Assembly (NCBI GenBank): GCA_900472175.1
Contig: UCHD01000011.1
Coordinates: 1 to 64,000 of the forward strand
Direction of reading: 5' to 3'
DNA length: 64,000 nt
Source of the DNA: Hyphomicrobiales bacterium
Lineage (GTDB): Bacteria; Pseudomonadota; Alphaproteobacteria; Rhizobiales; Rhizobiaceae
Position 1 is the first letter of the stretch, and each line of letters begins with the position of its first letter. Below, one piece after another: positions 55,073 through 64,000 of this stretch. A program made the translations under genes and the position numbers. The notes below the pieces were generated by a model. The model did no database searches. It was not told the DNA's origin and saw only the letters and a program-made list of their open reading frames with translations.

Positions 55073-56203
55073 ATGACTGATCATCCGTTTCCTCCGCTTC
55101 CCAGACGTTCGTTTCTCGCCAACCTCTTTGGTCTCGGGGTTGTGTCGTCGATTGGTCCGGCATTTGCGGCGGCGGGAAAGCCAGCCTGGCCTCCCATCGA
55201 TGCGACGTTCCTGTTCACGGCTGATGTTCATACCTGCCTCATCTCCGGGGGCGTGCTCAGCCCCAACTGCGCAGCAGAGGGCAAGACCGACGCCAATCTA
55301 TTGCGGCACGTGGCGGCGCTGAACCGCATCACGGAGTTTACCTGGCCAACGGAGATTGCCGGCGTGGCAACGGGGCTCGCCGGGGCCGGTAAGAAGATCG
55401 CCGAGCCGCTCGGCCTCGTGATCGGGGGTGACATGACGGATGATGGCGGCGGGCAGGTCAAGGTTCCTGGCGAAGGCCACCAACTGCTGCAATTCTCCAG
55501 CCGCTATCAGCAGGGCACCGGGCCGGACCGGGTGCATTTCCCGGTCTATAATGGGCTTGGCAATCATGATCTCGATCAGGATGGAGGGCCGCCGCATATC
55601 GACTGGTATCGCCGCGAACTGCGCGACTATGTCGAGCTCAATCACCGCCAGACGGTGTTCTACAAGCCGCCGGTGGCCGTCGCCAATTACGATATCGATT
55701 CCGACAATTACTCCTGGGATTGGGGTGGGCTGCATCTGGTGCAGTTGCAGCGTTTCGGCGGCGATACCAATAAGGGGGCGATCAGCGGTCTGGACTGGCT
55801 GAAACTGGACCTGGAAAACTCGGCTGCCGATGGCCGGCCGGTCGTCGTGTTTCAACATTACGGCTGGGATTCGTTTTCACTGGAGAAATGGGATCCGGAG
55901 AAGATGACATTTGACGATGCCGGCCCGGGCCATGCCCACTGGTGGGATGACGGCGACCGGGCGGCATTACTTGCAGCACTGAAAGGCTACAACGTCGCCG
56001 GTCTTTTTCATGGGCATGAGCATGACACACCGATGATCTACAATCAGGAAGGCCTCGATCTGTTCAAGCCGGTGGCCACCTTCAAGGGCGGTTTTGCCGT
56101 CGCCCATATCACCAATCGATACATGGATGTCGTTCTGGCGCAGGCCCAAGGGGCCGATGGCGATGTGACGTTTCTCAAGGCGTTCAGCAAGCGTTTTGGC
56201 TGA
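55073..56203 (+). CDS. Tat-exported calcineurin-like metallophosphoesterase
   Basis: 376 residues. The N-terminus has the twin-arginine motif PRRSFLANLFGLG (Arg11-Arg12) and a hydrophobic core ending at AFAAAG. Metal-site motifs are TADVH, GGDMTDDG, NGLGNHD, VVFQHYGWD and LFHGHEHD, all intact. It should hydrolyse a phosphate ester in the periplasm or outside the cell; the substrate is unknown. The next gene is a separate LacI-xyl operon. Confidence 0.88.
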   Translation: MTDHPFPPLPRRSFLANLFGLGVVSSIGPAFAAAGKPAWPPIDATFLFTADVHTCLISGGVLSPNCAAEGKTDANLLRHVAALNRITEFTWPTEIAGVATGLAGAGKKIAEPLGLVIGGDMTDDGGGQVKVPGEGHQLLQFSSRYQQGTGPDRVHFPVYNGLGNHDLDQDGGPPHIDWYRRELRDYVELNHRQTVFYKPPVAVANYDIDSDNYSWDWGGLHLVQLQRFGGDTNKGAISGLDWLKLDLENSAADGRPVVVFQHYGWDSFSLEKWDPEKMTFDDAGPGHAHWWDDGDRAALLAALKGYNVAGLFHGHEHDTPMIYNQEGLDLFKPVATFKGGFAVAHITNRYMDVVLAQAQGADGDVTFLKAFSKRFG

Positions 56204-56249
56204 TGCCTTTCGGCTGTGATTGCATGGAAATCACGCGGTGATAATTTTC

Positions 56250-56265
56250 TGATTTACGTACATCA
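56250..56265 (+). promoter_or_regulatory. Putative LacI-type operator upstream of the xylose operon regulator
   Basis: TGATTTACGTACATCA is a 16-bp palindrome with one mismatched pair and a central TACGTA. It is 33 bases before the regulator's ATG, and GGAGG precedes that ATG. The form fits a LacI-family operator used for autoregulation; this is inference. Confidence 0.45.
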
Positions 56266-56298
56266 AATTTTCCTCTAAGGCTCGTTGCCGGAGGAAAC

Positions 56299-57369
56299 AT
56301 GCGCCCGACAGTTCACGATATTGCCGCTGCGGCAGGGGTCAGCCTTGCGACCGTCGACCGCGTTTTGAACCAGCGCGCCGGTGTCCGCACTGTCACGCGC
56401 GAAAAGGTCGAGCAGGCCATCGAGCGCATCGGTTATGTCCGCGATGTCGCGGCAGCGAACCTTGCCAAGAGCCGCGTCTATCCCTTCGTTTTCATCCTGC
56501 CGTCTGGCGACAATTCGTTCATGCGTGGGCTTGAGGAGCAGGTGCGTGCGGCGATCGGCCGTTCGGCTGTTGAGCGTACCGATATCACCGTTGTCACCGT
56601 CCCGGCGTTTAACGTCGAAGCCTTGGTTGCCGCGCTGGATGAGGCGCGGGCGGGATCTCCCGCGGGGGTCGCGGTTGTGGCGATCGATTCTCCCGATGTC
56701 ATCGCTGCCGTCGACCGCCTGCGGGCTGGTCGCATTCCCGTCGTGACGCTTGTTTCGGATCTGGCCGGTTCGAAGCGCGATCATTTTGCTGGCGTCGACA
56801 ACATCGCCGCAGGGCGCACGGCAGCCAGCCTGATGGGGCGGTTTCTCGGCGGCCGTTCCGGGCCGGTGGCGGTGCTGGCCGGTTCGATGCTGGTGCGCGA
56901 CCATCGCGAACGCCTCGACGGCTTTCGTACTGTCATGGCGGAACATTTCAGCGGCCATGCGCTCTTGCCTGTCATCGAAGGGCAGGACGATCCCGCCCTT
57001 GTCGAGAAACTTGTCGGCAAAGCCCTTGCTGCATCGCCGGAAATTGCCGGTATCTACAGCCTCGGCGCCGGTAATCGCGGCCTGATCGCCGCCTTGAAGC
57101 GCCGAGTGAACGCCGCCCCGGTCTGTGTGATCGCCCATGAACTGACACAGCATACTCGGGCAGCATTGAACGACGGATTGATCGACGTGGTCCTCAATCA
57201 GGACGCGGGGCACGAGGTGCGTAGCGCCATTCGCGTATTGAAAGCCAAGGCCGATGGCGTCGCCGTCATCGGTGCGCAGGAGCGCATCCGTCTCGACATT
57301 TTCCTCAAGGATAACCTGCCGTTTGAGCAGGACAGCAACCAGGCGCCCGCTGAGGGCAGGCAAGACTAG
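56299..57369 (+). CDS. LacI-family regulator of the xylose operon
   Basis: 356 residues. The HTH reads TVHDIAAAAGVSLATVDRVL followed by NQRAGV, then a sugar-binding core with DNIAAGRTAASLMGRFLGG. ATG 56299 has GGAGG a few bases upstream. It lies ten bases before xylB in the same direction, so it is cotranscribed with, and probably controls, xylB and xylA in response to xylose or a related sugar. Confidence 0.9.
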   Translation: MRPTVHDIAAAAGVSLATVDRVLNQRAGVRTVTREKVEQAIERIGYVRDVAAANLAKSRVYPFVFILPSGDNSFMRGLEEQVRAAIGRSAVERTDITVVTVPAFNVEALVAALDEARAGSPAGVAVVAIDSPDVIAAVDRLRAGRIPVVTLVSDLAGSKRDHFAGVDNIAAGRTAASLMGRFLGGRSGPVAVLAGSMLVRDHRERLDGFRTVMAEHFSGHALLPVIEGQDDPALVEKLVGKALAASPEIAGIYSLGAGNRGLIAALKRRVNAAPVCVIAHELTQHTRAALNDGLIDVVLNQDAGHEVRSAIRVLKAKADGVAVIGAQERIRLDIFLKDNLPFEQDSNQAPAEGRQD

Positions 57370-57379
57370 GGAGATCATC

Positions 57380-58831
57380 ATGTATCTTGGCATCGACCTC
57401 GGTACGTCCGGGGTGAAGGCATTGCTGATCGACGGCGGCCAGCGGGTCATCGGTTCCGCATCCGGCGCAATGGACGTATCGCGGCCGCATCCAGGCTGGT
57501 CGGAGCAGGACCCGGCCGATTGGATCCGCGCAACGGAGGAAGCGATTGCCGGGTTGAAGGCTGTCCATCCCAAGGAACTGGCCGCCGTCAAGGGCATCGG
57601 GCTCTCCGGCCACATGCACGGCGCGACGTTGCTGGATGACAATGACAAGGTGCTGCGCCCCTGCATTCTCTGGAACGATACGCGCAGCCACAAGCAGGCC
57701 TTGGCGCTGGACGCCGACCCTCAGTTCCGGGCGCTGACCGGCAATATTGTCTTTCCGGGGTTCACCGCCCCGAAACTCGCCTGGGTGGCGGAAAACGAAC
57801 CCGATATTTTCGAAAAGGTCGATTGGGTCCTTTTGCCAAAGGATTACCTGCGCCTCTGGCTGACCGGTGAGCATATTTCCGAAATGTCGGATTCAGCCGG
57901 GACCTCCTGGCTCGATACCGGCAAGCGCGCATGGTCGGAAAGCCTGCTCGATGCGACGGGGCTGACCGAAAGCCATATGCCGTCCTTGATCGAAGGCACG
58001 GAACAGGGCGGGACGCTCAAGGCCACTCTCGCGGCCAAGTGGGGCATGGGCGCCGGCGTTATCGTTGCCGGTGGGGCAGGCGACAATGCCGCCTCGGCCT
58101 GCGGCATGGGCACGGTCGGCGAGGGCCATGCTTTCGTCTCGCTCGGCACATCCGGCGTGCTGTTTGCCGCCAATGCCAGCTATCTGCCCAACCCGGCCAG
58201 CGCCGTGCATGCGTTCTGCCATGCACTGCCCAACACCTGGCATCAGATGGGCGTCATCTTGTCAGCCACTGACGCGCTCAACTGGCATTCTGAGATCACC
58301 GGCAAGAGCGCCGCCGATCTCACTGCCGAGCTGGGCGACAGCCTCAATGCGCCGTCCGGGGTGACTTTCCTGCCTTATCTCTCCGGTGAACGTACACCGT
58401 ACAATGACGCGTCAATTCGCGGTGTCTTTGCCGGACTTGGCCATGAAAGCAGCCGCGTGGTACTGACTCAGGCCGTCCTCGAAGGTGTCTCCTTCGCGCT
58501 CCGTGATAGTCTCGAGGCATTGCGGGTTGCAGGCACCACACTCTCCCGCGTCACCGCCATCGGCGGCGGTTCACGCTCGCGCTACTGGCTGAAATCGATT
58601 GCGACGGCTCTCAACCTGCCGGTCGATGTGCCTGCCGACGGCGATTTTGGTGCGGCTTTTGGCGCCGCCCGTCTGGGTCTCGTCGCAGCGACAAAGGCCG
58701 ACCCGCTGTCCGTCTTCACCGCCCCCGCGACGGCCGAAACTATCCAGCCCGACGCGGCGCTGCACGGCGCCTATGCGGAAGCCTATCAGCGTTATCGCCG
58801 CCTCTATCCGGCGATACGCTCTGCCTACTGA
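57380..58831 (+). CDS. xylB: Xylulokinase
   Basis: 483 residues of the FGGY kinase family. The ATP-site start [17 protein letters not shown], the substrate residues in [13 protein letters not shown] and catalytic Asp235 in [14 protein letters not shown] are present. It phosphorylates D-xylulose to xylulose 5-phosphate for the pentose phosphate pathway. ATG 57380 is chosen over longer frames inside the regulator because it opens with the family start. xylA follows after 37 bases. Confidence 0.95.
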   Translation: MYLGIDLGTSGVKALLIDGGQRVIGSASGAMDVSRPHPGWSEQDPADWIRATEEAIAGLKAVHPKELAAVKGIGLSGHMHGATLLDDNDKVLRPCILWNDTRSHKQALALDADPQFRALTGNIVFPGFTAPKLAWVAENEPDIFEKVDWVLLPKDYLRLWLTGEHISEMSDSAGTSWLDTGKRAWSESLLDATGLTESHMPSLIEGTEQGGTLKATLAAKWGMGAGVIVAGGAGDNAASACGMGTVGEGHAFVSLGTSGVLFAANASYLPNPASAVHAFCHALPNTWHQMGVILSATDALNWHSEITGKSAADLTAELGDSLNAPSGVTFLPYLSGERTPYNDASIRGVFAGLGHESSRVVLTQAVLEGVSFALRDSLEALRVAGTTLSRVTAIGGGSRSRYWLKSIATALNLPVDVPADGDFGAAFGAARLGLVAATKADPLSVFTAPATAETIQPDAALHGAYAEAYQRYRRLYPAIRSAY

Positions 58832-58868
58832 TTTCCGTCACCATTTCGAAAACCAAGAGGAAACATTC

Positions 58869-60176
58869 ATGAGCACAGGTTTTTTCGGCGATATCGCCAA
58901 GATCAAATATGAAGGCCCCGACAGCACCAATCCGCTGGCTTTCCGTCATTACAACCCAGACGAAATCGTCATGGGCAAGCGCATGGAAGATCACCTGCGC
59001 TTTGCGGTTGCCTATTGGCACACCTTCGTTTGGCCGGGCGGTGACCCCTTTGGTGGCCAGACGTTCGAACGCCCGTGGTTCGAAGACAGCATGAAGGCTG
59101 CCAAGCTGAAGGCCGATGTCGCCTTCGAGTTCTTCACGCTGCTCGGCACGCCTTTCTATTGCTTCCATGACGCCGACGTGCGCCCGGAAGGCAAGAATTT
59201 TGCCGAGAACACCAAAAACCTCAACGAAATCGTCGATTACTTCGCCAAGAAGCAGTCCGACACCGGCGTCAAGCTGCTCTGGGGCACGGCAAACCTGTTT
59301 TCCAATCGCCGTTACATGTCGGGTGCCGCCACCAATCCGGATCCGGACGTCTTTGCCTTCGCTGCCGCGACCGTAAAGACCTGCATGGACGCAACGCTGA
59401 AGCTCGGCGGCGACAACTATGTCCTGTGGGGCGGCCGCGAAGGCTACGAGACCCTGCTCAACACCAACCTGAAGCAGGAACTCGACCAGCTAGGCCGCTT
59501 CGTCAACATGGTTGTCGAGTACAAGCACAAGATCGGCTTCAAGGGCGCGATCCTGATCGAGCCGAAGCCGCAGGAGCCGACCAAGCACCAGTACGACTAC
59601 GACGTCGCGACGGTCTACGGTTTCCTCAAGTCCTACGGTCTCGAAAACGAGGTCAAGGTCAATATCGAGCAGGGCCACGCGATCCTCGCCGGCCATTCGT
59701 TCGAGCATGAACTGGCGCTTGCCAATGCCTATGGCATTTTCGGTTCGATCGACATGAACCGCAACGACTATCAGTCCGGCTGGGATACCGACCAGTTCCC
59801 CAACAACGTTCCGGAAATGGCGCTTGCGTACTATCAGGTCCTGTCCGGCGGCGGCTTCAAGACCGGCGGCACCAACTTCGATTCGAAGCTGCGCCGTCAG
59901 TCGATCGATCCGGAAGACCTGTTGATCGGTCACATCGGCGGTATGGATTGCTGCGCCCGGGGCCTGCGTGCCGCCGCCAAGATGGTCGAGGACAAGGCAC
60001 TTTCCGGCCCGCTCGACGCCCGTTATGCCGGCTGGAAATCGGCCGAGGGCCAGAAGCGCCTGACCAGCATGTCGCTGGAGGAAATCGCGGCCTATGTCGA
60101 AAAAACCGATCTCAACCCGCAGCCGAAGTCCGGCAAGCAGGAACTGCTGGAAAACGTCGTCAACCGTTACGTCTGA
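58869..60176 (+). CDS. xylA: Xylose isomerase
   Basis: 435 residues, full length. Catalytic His100 lies in [11 protein letters not shown], and the Trp/Pro segment [11 protein letters not shown], metal ligands in [14 protein letters not shown], and [20 protein letters not shown] are intact. It converts D-xylose to D-xylulose using Mg or Mn. AGAGGAAA precedes the ATG. It completes the LacI-xylB-xylA operon, which ends at the terminator near 60208; no xylose transporter is adjacent except the partial ABC gene at the window edge. Confidence 0.97.
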   Translation: MSTGFFGDIAKIKYEGPDSTNPLAFRHYNPDEIVMGKRMEDHLRFAVAYWHTFVWPGGDPFGGQTFERPWFEDSMKAAKLKADVAFEFFTLLGTPFYCFHDADVRPEGKNFAENTKNLNEIVDYFAKKQSDTGVKLLWGTANLFSNRRYMSGAATNPDPDVFAFAAATVKTCMDATLKLGGDNYVLWGGREGYETLLNTNLKQELDQLGRFVNMVVEYKHKIGFKGAILIEPKPQEPTKHQYDYDVATVYGFLKSYGLENEVKVNIEQGHAILAGHSFEHELALANAYGIFGSIDMNRNDYQSGWDTDQFPNNVPEMALAYYQVLSGGGFKTGGTNFDSKLRRQSIDPEDLLIGHIGGMDCCARGLRAAAKMVEDKALSGPLDARYAGWKSAEGQKRLTSMSLEEIAAYVEKTDLNPQPKSGKQELLENVVNRYV

Positions 60177-60207
60177 TGATCGCTTCAAGCCATTTTCATC
60201 GTTAACC

Positions 60208-60235
60208 AAAGGGGCGTCACCGGCGCCCCTTTTTT
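60208..60235 (+). terminator. Rho-independent terminator of the xyl operon
   Basis: AAAGGGGCG pairs with CGCCCCTTT around a seven-base loop and runs into a T-tract of eight. It lies 31 bases after the xylA stop. Confidence 0.9.
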
Positions 60236-60475
60236 ATATGAGATGCTGACCTGGGCGTTCGAAACAAACTCCGGTCACTTTGTCGCATTTTTGAGAAAAT
60301 CTGCCTGAATACAGGATCTTAGCCTGTTCAGCATCGATGCAAGCGAATGTTCCTAAAGACATCCTTAACCATGCGCGGCCTAGTTCTGGGTGGACGCCTT
60401 GGACCACCCTGCCGGCATGATGCCGATCGCGCAGCGCGCATGCCTTTCCCCGTTTTGATTTTAGGATGCTCCATT

Positions 60476-61990
60476 ATGCCTGCGCCCGTTTCCGCGACCA
60501 AACACCTGAATGAACGTCTCGATTTTGTCGGGCTCGATGGCGAAGAACGCGCTGCCCTGGTTCGGGCAAGGCCGACCATTTCGGCCTCCCTTGATGGTGC
60601 GCTCGACAAGTTCTACGCCAAGGCGACGGCGGTTCCGGAAACGGCGAAATTCTTTGCCAGCGACGCGCATGTGAAAAGCGCCAAGTCGCGGCAGGTTCGC
60701 CACTGGGATCAGATCGCCTCGGGTGAATTCGATGATAAATATGTCGAGGCCGTCACCGCGATTGGCAAGACCCATGCCCGCCTCGGCCTAGAGCCGCGCT
60801 GGTACATTGGCGGTTATGCGCTGATCATGGAATCAATCATCAAGGCGGTGGTCGAAAAGCACCTCGAAGGCTTTCTCTACAAGAAGAAGGCCAAGGATAT
60901 CAGCATCGAAGTGACGGCGATCATGAAAGCCGCCTTTGTCGATATGGACTATGCCATCTCGGTCTATCTCGATGCCCTGCAGGAGCAGCGGGCAATCGGG
61001 GATGCCGAGCGGAAAACACACTCGGTACAGCAGGACGAGGCTCTTTCGGCGCTCGACCGCTCGCTGACAGGACTTGCCAATGGCGACCTGACCGCCAAGC
61101 TCAGCGCGGCGCTTGCGCCGCAGTTCGACGGTTTAAAAACCAATTTCAACTCTGCGCTTGGAACGCTCGACAAGGCGCTCGGCTCTATCGTTTTGGCCGC
61201 CGACGAAACCTCCGGCAATGCGGGCGAACTGGTGACCGCCGTCGATGATATGGCGCGCCGCACCGAACAGCAGGCAGCCTCGCTTGAACAGACGGCCGCC
61301 GCACTGGAAGAAATTACCACGATCTCCAAGGAAGCCGCGATCCGCACCGAAGAAGCCCGCCGTGTCGTCGGTCACGCGACCGAAGAAGCGCGCAAATCGG
61401 GCGAAGTGGTCCAGCAGGCGGTGTCGGCGATGAGCGCGATCGAAGAATCGTCCCAGAAGATCACACAGATCATCGGTGTCATCGATCAGATTTCGTTCCA
61501 GACCAATCTGCTGGCACTGAACGCGGGCGTCGAAGCGGCGCGTGCCGGGGATGCGGGCAAGGGGTTTGCCGTCGTGGCGCAGGAAGTGCGCGAACTCGCG
61601 CAGAAATCCACCGATGCTGCCAAGCAGATCAAGGGCCTGATCGACAAGTCGTTCGAGGACGTGCTGACCGGCGTTTCCCTGGTCAACCAGACGGGCGAGG
61701 CTCTGCGGACCATTGGCGAGCAGGTGATGCATATCAACGGCCATATCGATGCCATTGCCGGTTCGGCGCGCGAACAGGCGATCGGCATCACCGAAATCAA
61801 CACGGCGGTGACGGGCATGGACCAGATGACCCAGCAAAATGCCGCCATGGTCGAGCAGACCAATGCGGCAACCCATAACCTGATGCGTGTCAGCACGACG
61901 CTGAAGGATCTCGCCAATCAGTTCACGGTCTCGAACCGGCGGCATATTGAAGTGGTGTCGCGCCGGGCGCCTGAGCGGCGCTACGCCTGA
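60476..61990 (+). CDS. Globin-coupled methyl-accepting chemotaxis protein (aerotaxis-type)
   Basis: 504 residues without a membrane helix. Residues 1-175 form a globin-sensor domain, with proximal His100 in AIGKTHARLGLEPRWYIGGY binding haem. A HAMP-like linker (about 190-250) leads to the signalling coiled coil with tip ITQIIGVIDQISFQTNLLALN and methylation-type Glu/Gln repeats. It would bind oxygen in the cytoplasm and signal to CheA/CheW. AGGA precedes ATG 60476; the frame is open further upstream without family similarity. It is single and followed by a converging LacI gene. Confidence 0.93.
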   Translation: MPAPVSATKHLNERLDFVGLDGEERAALVRARPTISASLDGALDKFYAKATAVPETAKFFASDAHVKSAKSRQVRHWDQIASGEFDDKYVEAVTAIGKTHARLGLEPRWYIGGYALIMESIIKAVVEKHLEGFLYKKKAKDISIEVTAIMKAAFVDMDYAISVYLDALQEQRAIGDAERKTHSVQQDEALSALDRSLTGLANGDLTAKLSAALAPQFDGLKTNFNSALGTLDKALGSIVLAADETSGNAGELVTAVDDMARRTEQQAASLEQTAAALEEITTISKEAAIRTEEARRVVGHATEEARKSGEVVQQAVSAMSAIEESSQKITQIIGVIDQISFQTNLLALNAGVEAARAGDAGKGFAVVAQEVRELAQKSTDAAKQIKGLIDKSFEDVLTGVSLVNQTGEALRTIGEQVMHINGHIDAIAGSAREQAIGITEINTAVTGMDQMTQQNAAMVEQTNAATHNLMRVSTTLKDLANQFTVSNRRHIEVVSRRAPERRYA

Positions 61991-62039
61991 TCGCCGGACA
62001 GTTTGATGGAATGAATGCTGGAGCGCTGTGCCGGAAGGT

Positions 62040-63071
62040 TCAGCGCTTCGTCCATTTCGGCGAAGGGGCTGCAACAGAGTTGCGCACCACGAGATCTGGG
62101 CGGAGCAGGATTTCCGTTTCCGGCGGCCGGCCGTCGGACAACAGATCGAGCAGCAGCGCCATCGCATGTTTGCCGATCGCCGTTCTCGGCTGGCGGATGG
62201 TGGTCAGCGCCGGCGACATGAAGCTTGCCTGCGGCACATCGTCAAAACCGGTCACGGAAAAATCGCGCGGAATATCGTAGCCGCGAGCGCCAAGGCCGAT
62301 CATCACACCGATTGCCGTCTGGTCGTTGACGCACATGAAGGCTGTCGGCAGCGTGTCGCGCATGAACAGCTGCTCGACCGCCAGCCGCCCGCTTTCGATC
62401 GTGCCGTCGCCCTCAAAGACGATGCGCTGGTCGACGCTGACATTGGCGGCATCCAGCCCGGCCTCATAGCCGATGCGGCGGCGGCTATAGGCAAGCCGCG
62501 TGCGGGAATCACCGATGAAAGCGACCTTGCGGTGGCCTTCGGCGATCAGCAGGTCGATCACCTTGCGGGCGCCCTCAGTATCGTCGACACCGACATAGGG
62601 AATGCCGCCATTGAAAACCGGCTCGAAGACACCGACGCTGGGCGGCAGCCGTGCTGTCATCGACTGATGGCCGAACGGCAATATGCCGGTAAACAGGATC
62701 AGTCCGGCCGCCTGGTTGGAATTGAGGAACTTCAGATATTCCAGCCCACGCTGGGCGTCGTTCTGGGTATGGCCGATCAGCACGCCATACCCATGCGAGC
62801 GCGCTTCGTTCTCCAGGCCGACGAGAATATTGGAAAAATTGGGGTCGCCGATATCGGGCGCGACCACCAGAATCATGTTGGAACGGCCAAGCCGCAGGCT
62901 GCGGGCCATGGCGTTGGTCGTGTAGCCGGTGATGGCAATCGCCTGGCTGACCTTCAGCCGTGTCGAGTTGGCGACTTTCTCCGGCATATGGATGGCGCGC
63001 GACACGGTCGCAATCGACACTTCCGCGATCCGGGCGACGTCTTCGATGGTTGCCGGCGTGGAATTCGACAC
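62040..63071 (-). CDS. LacI-family regulator divergent from a sugar ABC operon
   Basis: 343 residues. The HTH reads TIEDVARIAEVSIATVSRAI, and the core has GLILFTGILPFGHQS and VTGFDDVPQASFMSPALTT, the usual LacI/GalR layout. It is divergent from a ribose-type ABC gene with two operator-like palindromes between, so it most likely represses that transporter and itself. The sugar is not identifiable from the sequence. Confidence 0.92.
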   Translation of the reverse strand: MSNSTPATIEDVARIAEVSIATVSRAIHMPEKVANSTRLKVSQAIAITGYTTNAMARSLRLGRSNMILVVAPDIGDPNFSNILVGLENEARSHGYGVLIGHTQNDAQRGLEYLKFLNSNQAAGLILFTGILPFGHQSMTARLPPSVGVFEPVFNGGIPYVGVDDTEGARKVIDLLIAEGHRKVAFIGDSRTRLAYSRRRIGYEAGLDAANVSVDQRIVFEGDGTIESGRLAVEQLFMRDTLPTAFMCVNDQTAIGVMIGLGARGYDIPRDFSVTGFDDVPQASFMSPALTTIRQPRTAIGKHAMALLLDLLSDGRPPETEILLRPDLVVRNSVAAPSPKWTKR

Positions 63072-63161
63072 TGCGCTCTGCCTTGGTTTTAGTCTCGGCG
63101 GGACACTACACAGACTTGCCCGGAGGTCAAAGCCTGCACGAAGAATTTCTCGGTTATGCCC

Positions 63162-63202
63162 TGATGTAAACCTTTACATGATCTATGTAAAGGTTTACAT
63201 CA
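63162..63202. promoter_or_regulatory. Tandem inverted LacI-family operators
   Basis: Two 18-base arms, TGATGTAAACCTTTACAT and ATGTAAAGGTTTACATCA, are exact inverses separated by five bases (GATCT). Each arm also contains a small palindrome, ATGTAAA-CC-TTTACAT, so two operator copies stand about two helical turns apart. They lie between the LacI gene and the ABC gene, ending 34 bases before the ATG at 63237. Confidence 0.85.
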
Positions 63203-63236
63203 TGCTCAAGCGGATGGGAGCCGCAGGGAGGATTTC

Positions 63237-64000
63237 ATGAGTTCGCAGATCAGCGGCGCCGGTGATGGCGCGATCGTGTTGTCCGCACGGCGCATCAGCA
63301 AGTCGTTTAACGGCGTGCAGGTCCTGTTTGGCGTCGACTTCGATCTCCGTGCTGGCGAAATCCATGCCTTGATGGGTGAAAATGGCGCCGGAAAATCCAC
63401 GCTCGTCAAGATTCTTTCCGGTTTCGAACAGCCGACCTCCGGCGAAATCATCCTCGATGGGCACCCGGTCAAGCTGCCGCCGAACGGCGCCGCCGAAGCG
63501 CTCGGCATCGTCATCATTCACCAGGAATTCAATCTCGCCGAACATCTGACCGTCACCGAGAGCCTGTTTCTCGGCCGCGAAGTCACCCGTTTCGGCGTGC
63601 TCGACCGCAAGTTCATGCGGTCCGAAACGCGCCGCGTACTCGACCTGCTCGGATCGCATGTCGATGAAAATGCGATGATCAGTTCGCTGTCGATCGCCGA
63701 CAAACAGATGGTCGAGATCGCCAAGGCGATCAGCCGCGATGCCCGCGTCGTCTTCATGGATGAGCCGACTGCCGTGCTTTCCCGCGAGGAAACCAATTTC
63801 CTGTTCAAGCAGGTGCGCAAGCTGCGCGACCAGGGTACGAGCTTCGTCTTCGTCTCGCATAAGCTGGACGAGGTCATGGAGCTGACCGACCGTGTCACCG
63901 TGCTGCGGGATGGCCAGTGGATCAAGACATCGCCGACGAAAATTCTGGATGGCGAATCCATCGCCCAGCTGATGGTCGGACGTGAGTTGTCGAAGCTCTA
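63237..64000 (+). CDS. Ribose-type sugar ABC transporter ATP-binding protein (partial, runs off the window)
   Basis: 254 codons are visible, with no stop. The N-terminal ATPase domain has Walker A MGENGAGKST, a degenerate signature SLSIADKQMVEIAKAIS and Walker B VVFMDEPTAVLS, as in RbsA/MglA/FrcA proteins with two fused ATPase domains; the second lies outside. GGGAGGATT stands before ATG 63237. It likely begins an operon with permease and binding-protein genes beyond the edge, controlled by the divergent LacI repressor. Confidence 0.92.
   Translation, partial: MSSQISGAGDGAIVLSARRISKSFNGVQVLFGVDFDLRAGEIHALMGENGAGKSTLVKILSGFEQPTSGEIILDGHPVKLPPNGAAEALGIVIIHQEFNLAEHLTVTESLFLGREVTRFGVLDRKFMRSETRRVLDLLGSHVDENAMISSLSIADKQMVEIAKAISRDARVVFMDEPTAVLSREETNFLFKQVRKLRDQGTSFVFVSHKLDEVMELTDRVTVLRDGQWIKTSPTKILDGESIAQLMVGRELSKL

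Noticed and set aside
56275..57693. A 472-codon minus-strand frame across the xylose LacI regulator and xylB
   Set aside because: Antisense to two well-supported genes and without recognisable domains.
1..64000. tRNA, rRNA, CRISPR array, prophage, toxin-antitoxin or defence system
   Set aside because: No T-loop-like tRNA signatures, repeat-spacer arrays, phage structural genes or recognisable defence motifs were seen on reading both strands.

Overview
The window reads as the chromosome of a Rhizobiaceae alphaproteobacterium (Rhizobium/Agrobacterium-like). The reasons are dense GC-rich genes with frequent ATGA overlaps, the oxygen-dependent cob gene cluster with cobK on the opposite strand, a Pha/Mrp antiporter with a fused AB subunit, three LacI-type sugar regulators beside ABC transporters, and two copies of a rhizobial-type palindromic intergenic mosaic repeat. 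All names come from reading the sequence; no database search was possible. I saw no tRNA, rRNA, CRISPR array or prophage.

Layout. 0.1-1.4 kb: a FAD oxidoreductase broken by one in-frame TGA. 1.5-9.0 kb: a sugar locus in which a LacI repressor faces a Gfo/Idh/MocA oxidoreductase, a TIM-barrel sugar isomerase/epimerase and a complete MalEFGK-type ABC importer, with a clear promoter/operator between them. 9.1-12.2 kb: molybdate uptake (modABC) with a one-domain ModE-like regulator and a ModE-type box before modA. 12.3-13.9 kb: uracil-DNA glycosylase and an EamA permease. 14.0-17.1 kb: a PrtD/HlyD type I secretion pair without a visible substrate gene. 17.5-24.7 kb: cobFGHIJ-K-LM, which between them cover precorrin-2 to hydrogenobyrinate. 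24.7-30.7 kb: the PhaAB-C-D-E-F-G cation/proton antiporter. 31.1-33.1 kb: an OmpR/EnvZ-type two-component system. 33.4-43.2 kb: a NodT-type outer-membrane lipoprotein, a CHASE-PAS-GGDEF-EAL enzyme, a DUF3008 protein, an ATP-dependent DNA ligase with its partner exonuclease, a nucleoside hydrolase, a lipoprotein-sized unknown protein and a 57-residue DUF1328 membrane protein.

43.3-54.1 kb: lysS and gltX separated by the second mosaic repeat, an ArsR-SRPBCC unit, a TerC membrane protein, an AraC/GyrI-like regulator, and a TetR-controlled EmrAB-type efflux pair with two matching operators. 54.1-55.0 kb is the only clearly mobile-derived patch: two decayed IS5-family remnants bracket a small EthD-family gene. 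55.1-64.0 kb: a Tat-exported metallophosphoesterase whose start codon abuts a perfect 14-bp hairpin, a LacI-xylB-xylA xylose operon, a soluble globin-coupled chemoreceptor, and a LacI regulator divergent from a ribose-type ABC ATPase that runs off the window.

Most genes are standard for the group. The items I would look at first are the EthD/IS5 patch, the cobK/cobL start codons sharing one CATG, the apparent ATA start of phaAB, the hairpin on the metallophosphoesterase start, the nonsense codon in the first gene and the unassigned substrate of the first sugar operon. I did not find a convincing wholly new multi-gene system.
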